From Nitrososphaerota archaeon (GTDB lineage Archaea; Thermoproteota; Nitrososphaeria; Nitrososphaerales; UBA57): a DNA stretch of 5,971 nucleotides. Positions 1 to 5,171 of the stretch are shown here, in pieces. Positions within the stretch are counted from its first letter, which is position 1; each line of letters opens with the position of its first letter. The stretch lies in assembly GCA_022572285.1 (NCBI GenBank), contig JACZWF010000101.1, forward strand, positions 1 to 5,971, given 5' to 3'. The notes under the pieces were generated by a model. It saw only the letters and a program-made list of their open reading frames with translations. It was not told the origin of the DNA and searched no databases. The position numbers were made by a program, and so were the translations under genes.

Positions 1-150
1 CTTCATCTCAGGAAGGGCTGCCGGACCGACTTCACCCGTACTCTTCATCTTCTGAGTGGAACGGGTAAGAACCCTTGTTAGCAGAAAAGCGGTCGTTCCG
101 CCAATTCCGATCCCTCCCAAAAGGAGAGTAATTATCTCAACTGTAGGCAT
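1..150 (-). CDS. N-terminus of an unidentified single-span membrane protein (partial)
   Basis: The minus strand reads 50 codons from an ATG at 150-148 to the window edge without a stop, so the gene continues to the left. The visible protein begins MPTVEIITLLLGGIG. It has one hydrophobic Gly/Leu-rich segment at about residues 5-25, then a basic stretch (TRVLTRSTQKMK) and a more polar tail. By the positive-inside rule this suggests a short outside N-terminus, one membrane span and a cytoplasmic body. An in-frame TGA lies 12 codons upstream with no ATG, GTG or TTG in between, so the start is well fixed. No Shine-Dalgarno site is seen. It follows eL37 on the same strand after a 96-base gap, so it may have its own promoter. 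The family is not recognisable from 50 residues, and no function is proposed. Confidence 0.65.
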   Translation of the reverse strand, partial: MPTVEIITLLLGGIGIGGTTAFLLTRVLTRSTQKMKSTGEVGPAALPEMK

Positions 151-190
151 GAGTAGGAGTCTCGATAGACCTAGTAAATCCTTAGCTCAG

Positions 191-204
191 AATTATTTGA
201 TAAA
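191..204 (-). promoter_or_regulatory. possible TATA element ahead of the left-edge membrane gene
   Basis: The minus strand reads TTTATCAAATAATT here, the most AT-rich stretch in the gap between eL37 and the left-edge gene. Its centre is about 47 bases upstream of the ATG at 150. With a usual archaeal TATA-to-start-site distance of about 26 bases, the leader would be roughly 20 bases. This is composition plus spacing only. Read-through from the LSm-eL37 pair is equally possible. Confidence 0.3.
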
Positions 205-246
205 GAGTACTACATGTCGATGTCTGATAAATTGCTAATCCCCAAT

Positions 247-414
247 CTATTTAGCTCGAAGCCAACTGTACGTCCTGAGCTTTGCGGTCGCTCCAAACCC
301 ACAGCTAGAACATTTCTTCTTAGTTAAGTGGTATGAATGGCCCCCGCATCGTCTACATCTCATGTGCGTCTGACCTTTGCCACGCGGTCCAAATGATGTA
401 GTACCTTTAGTCAT
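247..414 (-). CDS. rpl37e: 50S ribosomal protein eL37 (L37e)
   Basis: This is a 55-residue zinc-ribbon protein of the large ribosomal subunit, where the family contacts 23S rRNA. The ATG at 414-412 gives MTKGTTSFGPRGKG, matching the typical start of eL37, and the stop codon is at 249-247. The four zinc ligands are visible as two CxxC pairs, C20/C23 (CRRCGGHSYH) and C35/C38 (CSSCGFG). The end (KLRTYSWLRAK) matches the family's basic C-terminus. The length is normal for archaeal eL37. It lies 26 bases after the LSm stop on the same strand, and LSm followed by eL37 is a classic archaeal pair, so co-transcription from the LSm promoter is likely. No strong Shine-Dalgarno site precedes it. The identification is secure. 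Confidence 0.95.
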   Translation of the reverse strand: MTKGTTSFGPRGKGQTHMRCRRCGGHSYHLTKKKCSSCGFGATAKLRTYSWLRAK

Positions 415-440
415 AGAATTCTTCTTTCCCGATTATCCTA

Positions 441-668
441 CTATGGAGGAGGAGAAATAATAACAACATTGTCTCCCCTGACAATAATTGTCCCCAAGTC
501 GTTCGTCTTTCCGTCCTCGATTATCTCTTCGGAATTATCGAGTGCAAGGTTCATGTGCTGATCAAAACCTTGTAACTTCCCCCGTATGACCTTACCTCCC
601 TTTAGCTTTATCAGAACAACTTTTCCGACGCTTTCATCCAGCGCCTTTATTGCCATATCCACCGACAA
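441..668 (-). CDS. Sm-like archaeal RNA-binding protein (LSm/SmAP)
   Basis: This 75-residue Sm-fold protein belongs to a family that forms heptameric (sometimes hexameric) rings binding U-rich RNA. Sm1 covers about residues 10-45, with the GFDQHMNLAL strand-loop whose D36 and N40 form the uridine-binding pocket in the family. Sm2 is LGTIIVRGDNVVII at 59-72, with the RGDN signature. The C-terminus is the short ISPPP common in archaeal SmAPs. The start is TTG at 668-666, giving MSVDMAIKAL. An ATG four codons later (656-654), preceded by GGTG, is a real alternative that would give a 71-residue protein. The gene leads the LSm-eL37 pair and has a TATA-like box about 40 bases upstream. Family assignment is firm; the exact start is not. 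Confidence 0.94.
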   Translation of the reverse strand: MSVDMAIKALDESVGKVVLIKLKGGKVIRGKLQGFDQHMNLALDNSEEIIEDGKTNDLGTIIVRGDNVVIISPPP

Positions 669-704
669 GGTTTGTGAGCTCTGTAATGAAGGAAAGAGTA
701 CGCT

Positions 705-712
705 TATTTAAA
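705..712 (-). promoter_or_regulatory. TATA box for the LSm-eL37 operon
   Basis: The minus strand reads TTTAAATA. Transcription would begin about 25-27 bases downstream, near position 682, leaving a leader of roughly 14 bases to the TTG start or 26 to the alternative ATG. It lies in the 104-bp divergent region between LSm and the PUA gene, where it is the best TATA match on this strand. Not tested experimentally. Confidence 0.55.
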
Positions 713-740
713 CCGATCAGATCGACATTCCTCCTAAACC

Positions 741-748
741 GATAAATC
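741..748 (+). promoter_or_regulatory. TATA-like box for the PUA gene, leaderless spacing
   Basis: GATAAATC is centred about 28 bases ahead of the ATG at 773. That spacing would place transcription start at or next to the start codon, giving a leaderless mRNA. No Shine-Dalgarno sequence precedes the ATG, which agrees. The box is about 30 bp from the opposite-strand LSm TATA box, so the two divergent promoters are close enough to influence each other. Confidence 0.45.
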
Positions 749-772
749 TGCCGTACGGATAACTCGGCTTAG

Positions 773-1258
773 ATGAAGATCTACAACATACCGAGGAAGG
801 AGATTATTCAGGTAGTCAATTCCCTGAATGAATCTCTCATGATCGATGTTGAGGGTAAGATCAAGGATGCTAAAGTCATAAAGCTCGATGAGGCCGAAGT
901 CATTCTGCTCGAGGATAAGTTCCAATTAGTGAGGAAGAATGGGAAAATTTTTCCGTTTCTAAGGGATCAAGACCTCTTGGACCATCTTCCTACTGTCATC
1001 GTCGACAAAGGAGCCATTAAGTTCGTTTGCAATGGTGCGGACATAATGAGGCCTGGAATTGTAAAAGTAGAAGGGGAATTTGGAAAAGAGTCCATTATCT
1101 CGATTAAGGAAGAATTGCATGGCAAGTTCATCGCGGTCGGGGCTTCAATTCTCCCCAGTGTAGAAATCTTGGCAAGTGAGCGCGGAGCCATGATTAGGAA
1201 CCTCCATTTTGTTGGAGATAGGCTTTGGGAAGCGATGAAATCCATTCGCTTGTCCTAG
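773..1258 (+). CDS. archaeal MCT-1/Tma20-like PUA-domain RNA-binding protein
   Basis: This 161-residue protein resembles eukaryotic MCTS1/Tma20, which acts with DENR in ribosome recycling and re-initiation. The archaeal version is near-universal, but its role is inferred from that homology. The N-terminal pre-PUA half (about 1-74, DUF1947-like) is followed by a PUA domain at about 76-153. The diagnostic block is VDKGAIKFVCNGADIMRPGI at 77-96, nearly the same as in human MCTS1. The tail IRNLHFVGDRLWEAM (141-155) matches the family ending IENIHYLNDGLW. ATG at 773 is the start, with a TATA-like box at leaderless distance. The gene ends in TAG, 48 bases ahead of sepF and in the same reading frame. 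The identification is strong; the molecular partner in this organism is unknown. Confidence 0.92.
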   Translation: MKIYNIPRKEIIQVVNSLNESLMIDVEGKIKDAKVIKLDEAEVILLEDKFQLVRKNGKIFPFLRDQDLLDHLPTVIVDKGAIKFVCNGADIMRPGIVKVEGEFGKESIISIKEELHGKFIAVGASILPSVEILASERGAMIRNLHFVGDRLWEAMKSIRLS

Positions 1259-1279
1259 AAGAGCACTTTCCGTGTTAGA

Positions 1280-1286
1280 TTAATAA
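1280..1286 (+). promoter_or_regulatory. possible TATA element for sepF
   Basis: TTAATAA lies 20-27 bases ahead of the TTG at 1307, in the short gap after the PUA gene. Transcription would then start near 1307-1313, fitting a leaderless sepF mRNA, and no Shine-Dalgarno motif is seen before the TTG. The same bases also lie in the open frame that extends sepF upstream, so if the true start is earlier this box is a chance match. Confidence 0.3.
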
Positions 1287-1306
1287 GCCTCCTATACTCC
1301 AAACAC

Positions 1307-1609
1307 TTGACATTGCCTCGGGAGTCTGTTTCCGGAACTGTGCAGGTTAAGAAGGAACAGATGTACCTGAAGGCCTTCCCCCTGCGGAATCTTAACGAGA
1401 TTGCCAAGATAAAGGAGGAAATCTCAAAGAATATGATAATCATACTTAGGATTACGCCTCTGGCACAGAAGAACGTGGATGAGCTCCGAAAAGCAGTTGA
1501 GGAGCTCTACGATTTTGTCATTTCTTTAGGTGGAGACATAGCTAGACTCGGGGAAGAACGCGTAGTTCTAACCCCTCCAGGCGTACGGGTCTGGAGAGGA
1601 GCCATCTAG
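1307..1609 (+). CDS. sepF: archaeal SepF cell-division protein (FtsZ membrane anchor)
   Basis: SepF tethers FtsZ to the membrane at mid-cell in archaea that use FtsZ. The conserved core (about residues 19-97) is visible: MYLKAFPLRNLNEIAKIKEE, then IIILRITPLAQKN, a helix (VDELRKAVEELYDFVISLGG) and the signature DIARLGEERVVLTPPGVRVWR. The frame gives 100 residues from TTG at 1307. A second TTG (1313) and an ATG (1361) are alternatives, but the ATG would remove the first strand context. With the TTG start there is no N-terminal amphipathic membrane-targeting helix, which archaeal SepF normally has before a linker. The frame stays open upstream to the PUA gene's TAG, and that stretch is basic and hydrophobic, so the real start may be earlier. 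The family is confident, the N-terminus is not. Confidence 0.85.
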   Translation: MTLPRESVSGTVQVKKEQMYLKAFPLRNLNEIAKIKEEISKNMIIILRITPLAQKNVDELRKAVEELYDFVISLGGDIARLGEERVVLTPPGVRVWRGAI

Positions 1610-1613
1610 CCTG

Positions 1614-3545
1614 TCAGAAGAGCTTTATCCCCTCTTGAACTTCGGGTCGCAGAGTAGGTATGCGATAGATTCGAGAAATTGAATTCGCAAGATTATCCAC
1701 CTTCCTTCTTTCTCCATGATTTACGATAACCTGCTGAAGTTTCGGCCGAAGTTTTCCAACGAATCTAAGGAGCTGGTTATAATCTGAATGACCGCTGAAT
1801 CCATCGATCTTTTCCACTCTAGATTTGATATCAACGATCTTAATCTTTCCTTCATCACCTGGGATGCTGACTTGCCTAGATCCATCCAAGATCCTTCGTC
1901 CCATCGTCCCAGCGATCTGATAAGATACAAAGAGCAGTCTATTCTTTTCCTCGGGCATCAGCTCCTGGAAGTACCTTAGGACAGGTCCTCCTTCCAACAT
2001 GCCAGAAGTAGCCATCACGATAGCTGGACCTGCCTTCAATGCTTCGTCTCTCTGAGACGGATGTTCTATGACTGTGAAGTATTCGCTTAGGAAAGGGTTG
2101 GCCCCTCCATCAGCCATCTCTCTCCGTAGGTCTCGACTGAGGAATTCGGGGTACGCAACATGGATGGCTGTCGCCTCTGAGATCATGCCCTCTAGAAAGA
2201 TGGGACTCTCGGTCAGAACTTCTTTTCTCATAGCGCTGTTTAGAATTAGCATAATCTCTTGAGATCTTCCAACAGCAGGAGTCGGTATCAGAACTTTCCC
2301 TCCCTCTGCAAGTGTCTCGTTTATTGATTTGACCAGTATGCCCTCAACTTCTTCCCTCCCTGGAACCAGGTCTTCTTTGGCCCCATATGTGCTCTCCATA
2401 ATCAAGGTCTCAACCCGCGGATAGTTCCACGTCGCCGCATCGAATAGTGCAGTTTTGGCGAACTTGAAATCTCCCGTATACACTATGTTATGGGCCCCAT
2501 CACCAATGTGCAAGTGAACAGTTGCAGAGCCTAGGATGTGCCCGGCATTGTTCAGGACTAGTTTCACATCTGGGGAAATGTCAGTTACGAGGTTGTATGG
2601 GATCGTGATCGTATGTCCGATCATTTTTCTCACATCACGCATTTCATAAAGGATATGAGTCCCCTCCATCACAGCGAGCTTCACATAATCCATGTGCAGT
2701 AGAGTCATGAGGGCCAAAGTAGGTTCCGTGCAATACACCGGTCCCTCGTATCCATACTTGAATAGAGCAGGAAGGTAGCCTGAATGGTCTAGGTGTGCAT
2801 GAGTCATCACCACTGCATCCAATTCATCTAGGTCAATGTCAGCCCAGTCGATCCGTGGATACGCGTCCCACGGATTCCGAGCGCTTGGGAGGATTCCACA
2901 GTCCAAAAGTATTCGGCTCTCTTGTGTGATTAGCAGGAAACAAGATCTTCCGACCTGGTTGCACCCACCGAGCGTCAATATGCTGACCTGAGAACCTTGA
3001 GTCAGACGAGGTCTAAAGATATTTTCCCCCACCTTTCTGTAAAACTCCTCTCTTTCCTCACTCTGGTTCTTGAGCACGTAGTAGATGTTCTGTAGGCTTG
3101 CCGCCTGTATATGTGGAGCCTGTTTCACCCTAATTTTCCAACCGATCTGATCCGAAGCTTTTTCCACGCTGAATGACACTTCTTTCTCCTTCCTTCCCAG
3201 AAGGATATGAGGTGCGCCTGCCTCTATGATCACTTCTCCGAGCGCATGATCGAAGAATATTGTCGAGACAGAGCTCTCTTCTGGGATTTGAGAAAGGAGA
3301 ATTTTCTTCGCTTCTTCCTCCTCCATTCGGATTGACTTGTCAGTACGTACAACCACCCTCCTCTTCACAGTGTTTACGATATCAGAAATAACATAGTTGT
3401 TCTCACGGAGGAACTTGTAGTTCTTTGTATAAAGCGCTATCCTAGGTCCTTCATATTCTATCCTCGTAATCTCGGCTTCAGATGGGATGCCCTTCAGAAT
3501 CGTCGCCATTAGATTCTGAGCGGGTGTTAACTCCTGCTCAACCAA
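1614..3545 (-). CDS. fttA: aCPSF1/FttA: KH-domain beta-CASP ribonuclease and transcription termination factor
   Basis: This 643-residue enzyme is of normal family length. aCPSF1 (FttA) cleaves nascent RNA and terminates transcription in archaea; it is the archaeal relative of CPSF73. Two N-terminal KH-like domains span about 1-70 and 72-145. The metallo-beta-lactamase core starts near 187 (ILTLGGCNQVGRS) and carries D215, the zinc motif HAHLDH (249-254), H336 (NNAGHILGS) and D359 (YTGDF). The beta-CASP part has motif A E384 (MESTYG), IPTPAVGRSQE, MATSGMLEGGP, motif B H586 (GFSGHSD) and motif C H610 (VNHGE), so all catalytic residues are present. The second KH domain lacks a recognisable GxxG loop. 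The start is TTG at 3545, overlapping psmB by 8 bp; GGAGGT lies 17 bases upstream, too far for a standard ribosome site. psmB-aCPSF1 pairing is common in archaea. Confidence 0.96.
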   Translation of the reverse strand: MVEQELTPAQNLMATILKGIPSEAEITRIEYEGPRIALYTKNYKFLRENNYVISDIVNTVKRRVVVRTDKSIRMEEEEAKKILLSQIPEESSVSTIFFDHALGEVIIEAGAPHILLGRKEKEVSFSVEKASDQIGWKIRVKQAPHIQAASLQNIYYVLKNQSEEREEFYRKVGENIFRPRLTQGSQVSILTLGGCNQVGRSCFLLITQESRILLDCGILPSARNPWDAYPRIDWADIDLDELDAVVMTHAHLDHSGYLPALFKYGYEGPVYCTEPTLALMTLLHMDYVKLAVMEGTHILYEMRDVRKMIGHTITIPYNLVTDISPDVKLVLNNAGHILGSATVHLHIGDGAHNIVYTGDFKFAKTALFDAATWNYPRVETLIMESTYGAKEDLVPGREEVEGILVKSINETLAEGGKVLIPTPAVGRSQEIMLILNSAMRKEVLTESPIFLEGMISEATAIHVAYPEFLSRDLRREMADGGANPFLSEYFTVIEHPSQRDEALKAGPAIVMATSGMLEGGPVLRYFQELMPEEKNRLLFVSYQIAGTMGRRILDGSRQVSIPGDEGKIKIVDIKSRVEKIDGFSGHSDYNQLLRFVGKLRPKLQQVIVNHGERRKVDNLANSISRIYRIPTLRPEVQEGIKLF

Positions 3546-4215
3546 CGTGATTTCGCCCGGCGACCTCCTCCAGTATCTTCTGTTTCTCCTCTAACGGATA
3601 GTAGTTGAAACCAGATTTGGTAATTGAAATAACGTCGAAGCCATCTCCTGTTCCGGCATTTCTCTTGATTGCTGCATTGACAGCTTTGACTGCGACACGC
3701 AGACCGTCCTGTACTTTCATCTCTTTGAAGTATTCTGTCTCTAGTATTCCATAGGCAACGGGTGACCCACTTCCTGTAGAACGGAAATCTGCCGACGTCA
3801 AGTTCCCGAAGAGGTCGGCATCATAGAGGCTGGGGCCACTATCATCCATTCCCCCTACCAGTACGTCAGCGATATACGGAAAGAGCCTGGCCGAAAAGAA
3901 GACATTAGAGGTTAGCCGAGCTGCCGACGCGATTGGAAGTGGCCTGAACGTCTCTAGCTTGTATATACTTGCGTTGTATCGAAGGATATCTACTACATTC
4001 TGAGCGTCAGCTACGCCACCAGCAATCGTAAGGCCTAGGTGTTCATCTATCTTGGATATCTTTCTAACGTTTCTATGGGCTATGAAATAGTTTCCTAATA
4101 TTGCTCTGCTGTCTGCCCCTAGGACGACACCATCCGTGCATACCATTCCTACGGTCGTCGTCCCATGAACTTTATTCTCGGTCTCGAATCTTTTGTCTAA
4201 CAAATGACTGTACAT
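3538..4215 (-). CDS. psmB: 20S proteasome beta subunit (precursor)
   Basis: This is the catalytic subunit of the archaeal 20S proteasome, an N-terminal threonine hydrolase. The 225-residue precursor has an 18-residue propeptide ending HG, cleaved before the TTTVG motif, so T19 becomes the nucleophile Thr1. Asp17 of the mature chain is D35 (GADSR). The catalytic Lys33 equivalent appears to be K52 (NVRKI), which falls at mature position 34 because of one extra residue in GNYFIA. The blocks TIAGGVADAQ, LVGGMD, STGSGSP and DVISIT are all family hallmarks. The start is ATG at 4215-4213, without a Shine-Dalgarno site. It leads the psmB-aCPSF1 operon, and its last 8 bp overlap the start of aCPSF1, suggesting coupled translation. 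No alpha subunit lies in the window. Confidence 0.96.
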   Translation of the reverse strand: MYSHLLDKRFETENKVHGTTTVGMVCTDGVVLGADSRAILGNYFIAHRNVRKISKIDEHLGLTIAGGVADAQNVVDILRYNASIYKLETFRPLPIASAARLTSNVFFSARLFPYIADVLVGGMDDSGPSLYDADLFGNLTSADFRSTGSGSPVAYGILETEYFKEMKVQDGLRVAVKAVNAAIKRNAGTGDGFDVISITKSGFNYYPLEEKQKILEEVAGRNHVG

Positions 4216-4272
4216 CCATAACGTTTGCAGAAATACCTAAGTTCTCTGCGAATTATGTGGACTCCAACGCGG

Positions 4273-4280
4273 TAAATAAA
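4273..4280 (-). promoter_or_regulatory. TATA-like box for the psmB-aCPSF1 operon
   Basis: The minus strand reads TTTATTTA inside GGTTTATTTACC. Transcription would start near 4250, leaving a leader of about 35 bases before the psmB ATG at 4215. It is the best TATA-like sequence upstream of psmB, but that leader lacks a ribosome site. A weaker, leaderless-spaced AT stretch (GGTATTTC near 4231-4238) cannot be excluded. Confidence 0.38.
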
Positions 4281-4291
4281 CCTTACCTAGC

Positions 4292-4320
4292 GTGATTAAA
4301 GCGCAAAGTTGATTAATCAC
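4292..4320. repeat. perfect 8-bp inverted repeat, candidate operator
   Basis: GTGATTAA (4292-4299) and its exact reverse complement TTAATCAC (4313-4320) are separated by 13 bases, so the arm centres are 21 bp apart, about two helical turns. The right arm overlaps the likely TATA box of the plus-strand membrane operon, and the left arm lies 12 bases from the psmB TATA-like box. This is the geometry expected of a dimeric helix-turn-helix regulator site. No regulator gene is in the window. Confidence 0.5.
4311..4318 (+). promoter_or_regulatory. possible TATA element for the membrane/MoxR operon
   Basis: GATTAATC, itself a palindrome, is centred about 40 bases before the ATG at 4355. A start site about 26 bases downstream, near 4341, would leave a leader of roughly 14 bases that still contains the GGAG ribosome site at 4343-4346. 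It overlaps the right arm of the inverted repeat. Confidence 0.4.
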
Positions 4321-4325
4321 TTTTC

Positions 4326-4347
4326 GACTCCCTTGGAGTCTTGGAGT
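4326..4347 (+). repeat. tandem CTTGGAGT repeat with overlapping hairpin and ribosome site
   Basis: CTTGGAGT occurs twice head to tail (4332-4339 and 4340-4347). The second copy supplies GGAG at 4343-4346, eight bases before the ATG at 4355, a good Shine-Dalgarno position. Just upstream, GACTCC (4326-4331) pairs perfectly with GGAGTC (4335-4340) around a 3-base loop. Five bases of the same arm could instead pair with GGAGT of the second copy, so the leader has two mutually exclusive pairings, one hiding the ribosome site. Whether the hairpin is transcribed depends on the start site. Confidence 0.45.
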
Positions 4348-4354
4348 ATCTCGA

Positions 4355-5146
4355 ATGAGCACGTCCAAGTCGCGAAGTTCAGTTCGATCAACCAGTCTGC
4401 AGCTGGGCCTCTTTGCCCTTGCAGTCCTGGTGAGCGGAGCAGTCGTATTTACGTATCCGCAACCTGAACCTCCGGAGGAAGAGGGATCTCCTGAGAATTT
4501 TGTATTCGTAGAGGCTTTCATTGTTAATGAGGATGTCGGCGGGACATCAGAGGAGTCACCGGCTGCTGGCGTTGATCTAACCTTCTTTGAATGGAGCTCA
4601 ACCGGTGTAACCACTAAGATAGCAAAAACCGCAACGACAAATCAAAGTGGCGTAGCAATGGTAAGGTTAGAGAGTGGGACTTTTGACGTACAGGTAGCGG
4701 ATTGGACAACAGAGACCATAGAAGTCGTCCAAAATTCGACGCTGACCATCAGGCGATACCTTATTGAAGCCCTGCCCTCAGGAATTAGTGTACTAGCCCT
4801 GACAGGCAACTGGGAGATCGCTACGTCTGACCTCGTTGAAGCCACATTCACTAACGAGAAAGAAAGGGCGGTACATCTTCATACTGTGACTTTCAATGGC
4901 GTCGAGCTGTTCAGCTACCAATGCGAGGTCGCCGAACAGAGTGCACAAAACCAGAATGCCGAAGAGGCTTACCTGGCGATTGCCGCAGCCGAGTGCGACG
5001 TCGAACGAGACATTCAACCTTTTCAAGAGTGGAGAGATAGTTTCAGAGTCCCATCTGGAATCTCAATTCCATGGCGTCTCGCTCGGGAATCTGTTAACAT
5101 ACTACTCAGTATCTCGTACACTGAGGTGATGTTGGATCCCAGCTGA
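4355..5146 (+). CDS. membrane-anchored extracytoplasmic beta-rich protein of unknown function
   Basis: This 263-residue protein is not recognised as a named family. A polar, basic N-terminus (KSRSSVRS) precedes one hydrophobic segment at about 16-33 (LQLGLFALAVLVSGAVVF), best read as an uncleaved anchor or signal peptide. A Pro/Glu-rich linker (about 35-46) follows. Residues 50-137 look like a carboxypeptidase-regulatory or Ig-like beta-sandwich: GVDLTFFEW, TATTNQSGVAMVRLESGTFDVQV, then TIEVVQNSTLTI. Residues 145-263 alternate strand-like and loop segments, with two cysteines (C190, C214) that could form a disulfide, and an ending SGISIPWRLA...LLSISYTEVML suggesting a second beta domain. The ATG at 4355 has GGAG eight bases upstream. 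It is the first gene of an operon leading into moxR, 25 bases before the next start. The location outside the membrane is inferred from the charge bias. Confidence 0.8.
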   Translation: MSTSKSRSSVRSTSLQLGLFALAVLVSGAVVFTYPQPEPPEEEGSPENFVFVEAFIVNEDVGGTSEESPAAGVDLTFFEWSSTGVTTKIAKTATTNQSGVAMVRLESGTFDVQVADWTTETIEVVQNSTLTIRRYLIEALPSGISVLALTGNWEIATSDLVEATFTNEKERAVHLHTVTFNGVELFSYQCEVAEQSAQNQNAEEAYLAIAAAECDVERDIQPFQEWRDSFRVPSGISIPWRLARESVNILLSISYTEVMLDPS

Positions 5147-5171
5147 TCCCTTCAGTATCCTCGTAGTCTAC

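Noticed and set aside
56..238. 60-codon plus-strand frame at the left edge
   Set aside because: It lies opposite the left-edge membrane gene, reads as an Arg/Pro/Ser-rich peptide without a recognisable domain, and runs up to the eL37 gene.
967..1245. 92-codon open frame antisense to the PUA gene
   Set aside because: The plus strand encodes a clear MCT-1-like PUA protein; the reverse translation shows no domain or ribosome site.
1256..1609. Stop-codon read-through or pyrrolysine at the PUA gene TAG, fusing it to SepF
   Set aside because: The PUA domain is complete at its stop and matches the family C-terminus. SepF and PUA have no known fusion, and the shared frame has a one-in-three chance. 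No Pyl genes are visible.
2068..2262. Plus-strand frames inside aCPSF1 (also 1788-1979) and the minus-strand frame 1721-1930
   Set aside because: All lie within the aCPSF1 coding region, whose catalytic motifs are intact, and none shows a domain or start signal.
4271..4282. GGTAAATAAACC as a plus-strand TATA box for the membrane operon
   Set aside because: It is about 75 bases from the ATG, and a closer TATA-like element with a better leader length is present. It fits the psmB direction better.
4237..4614. 125-codon open frame on the minus strand opposite the secreted-protein gene
   Set aside because: Its predicted protein is low-complexity Ser/Pro/Arg-rich, it overlaps the psmB promoter region, and it is fully explained as the reverse of the plus-strand gene, which has a ribosome site and a membrane anchor.
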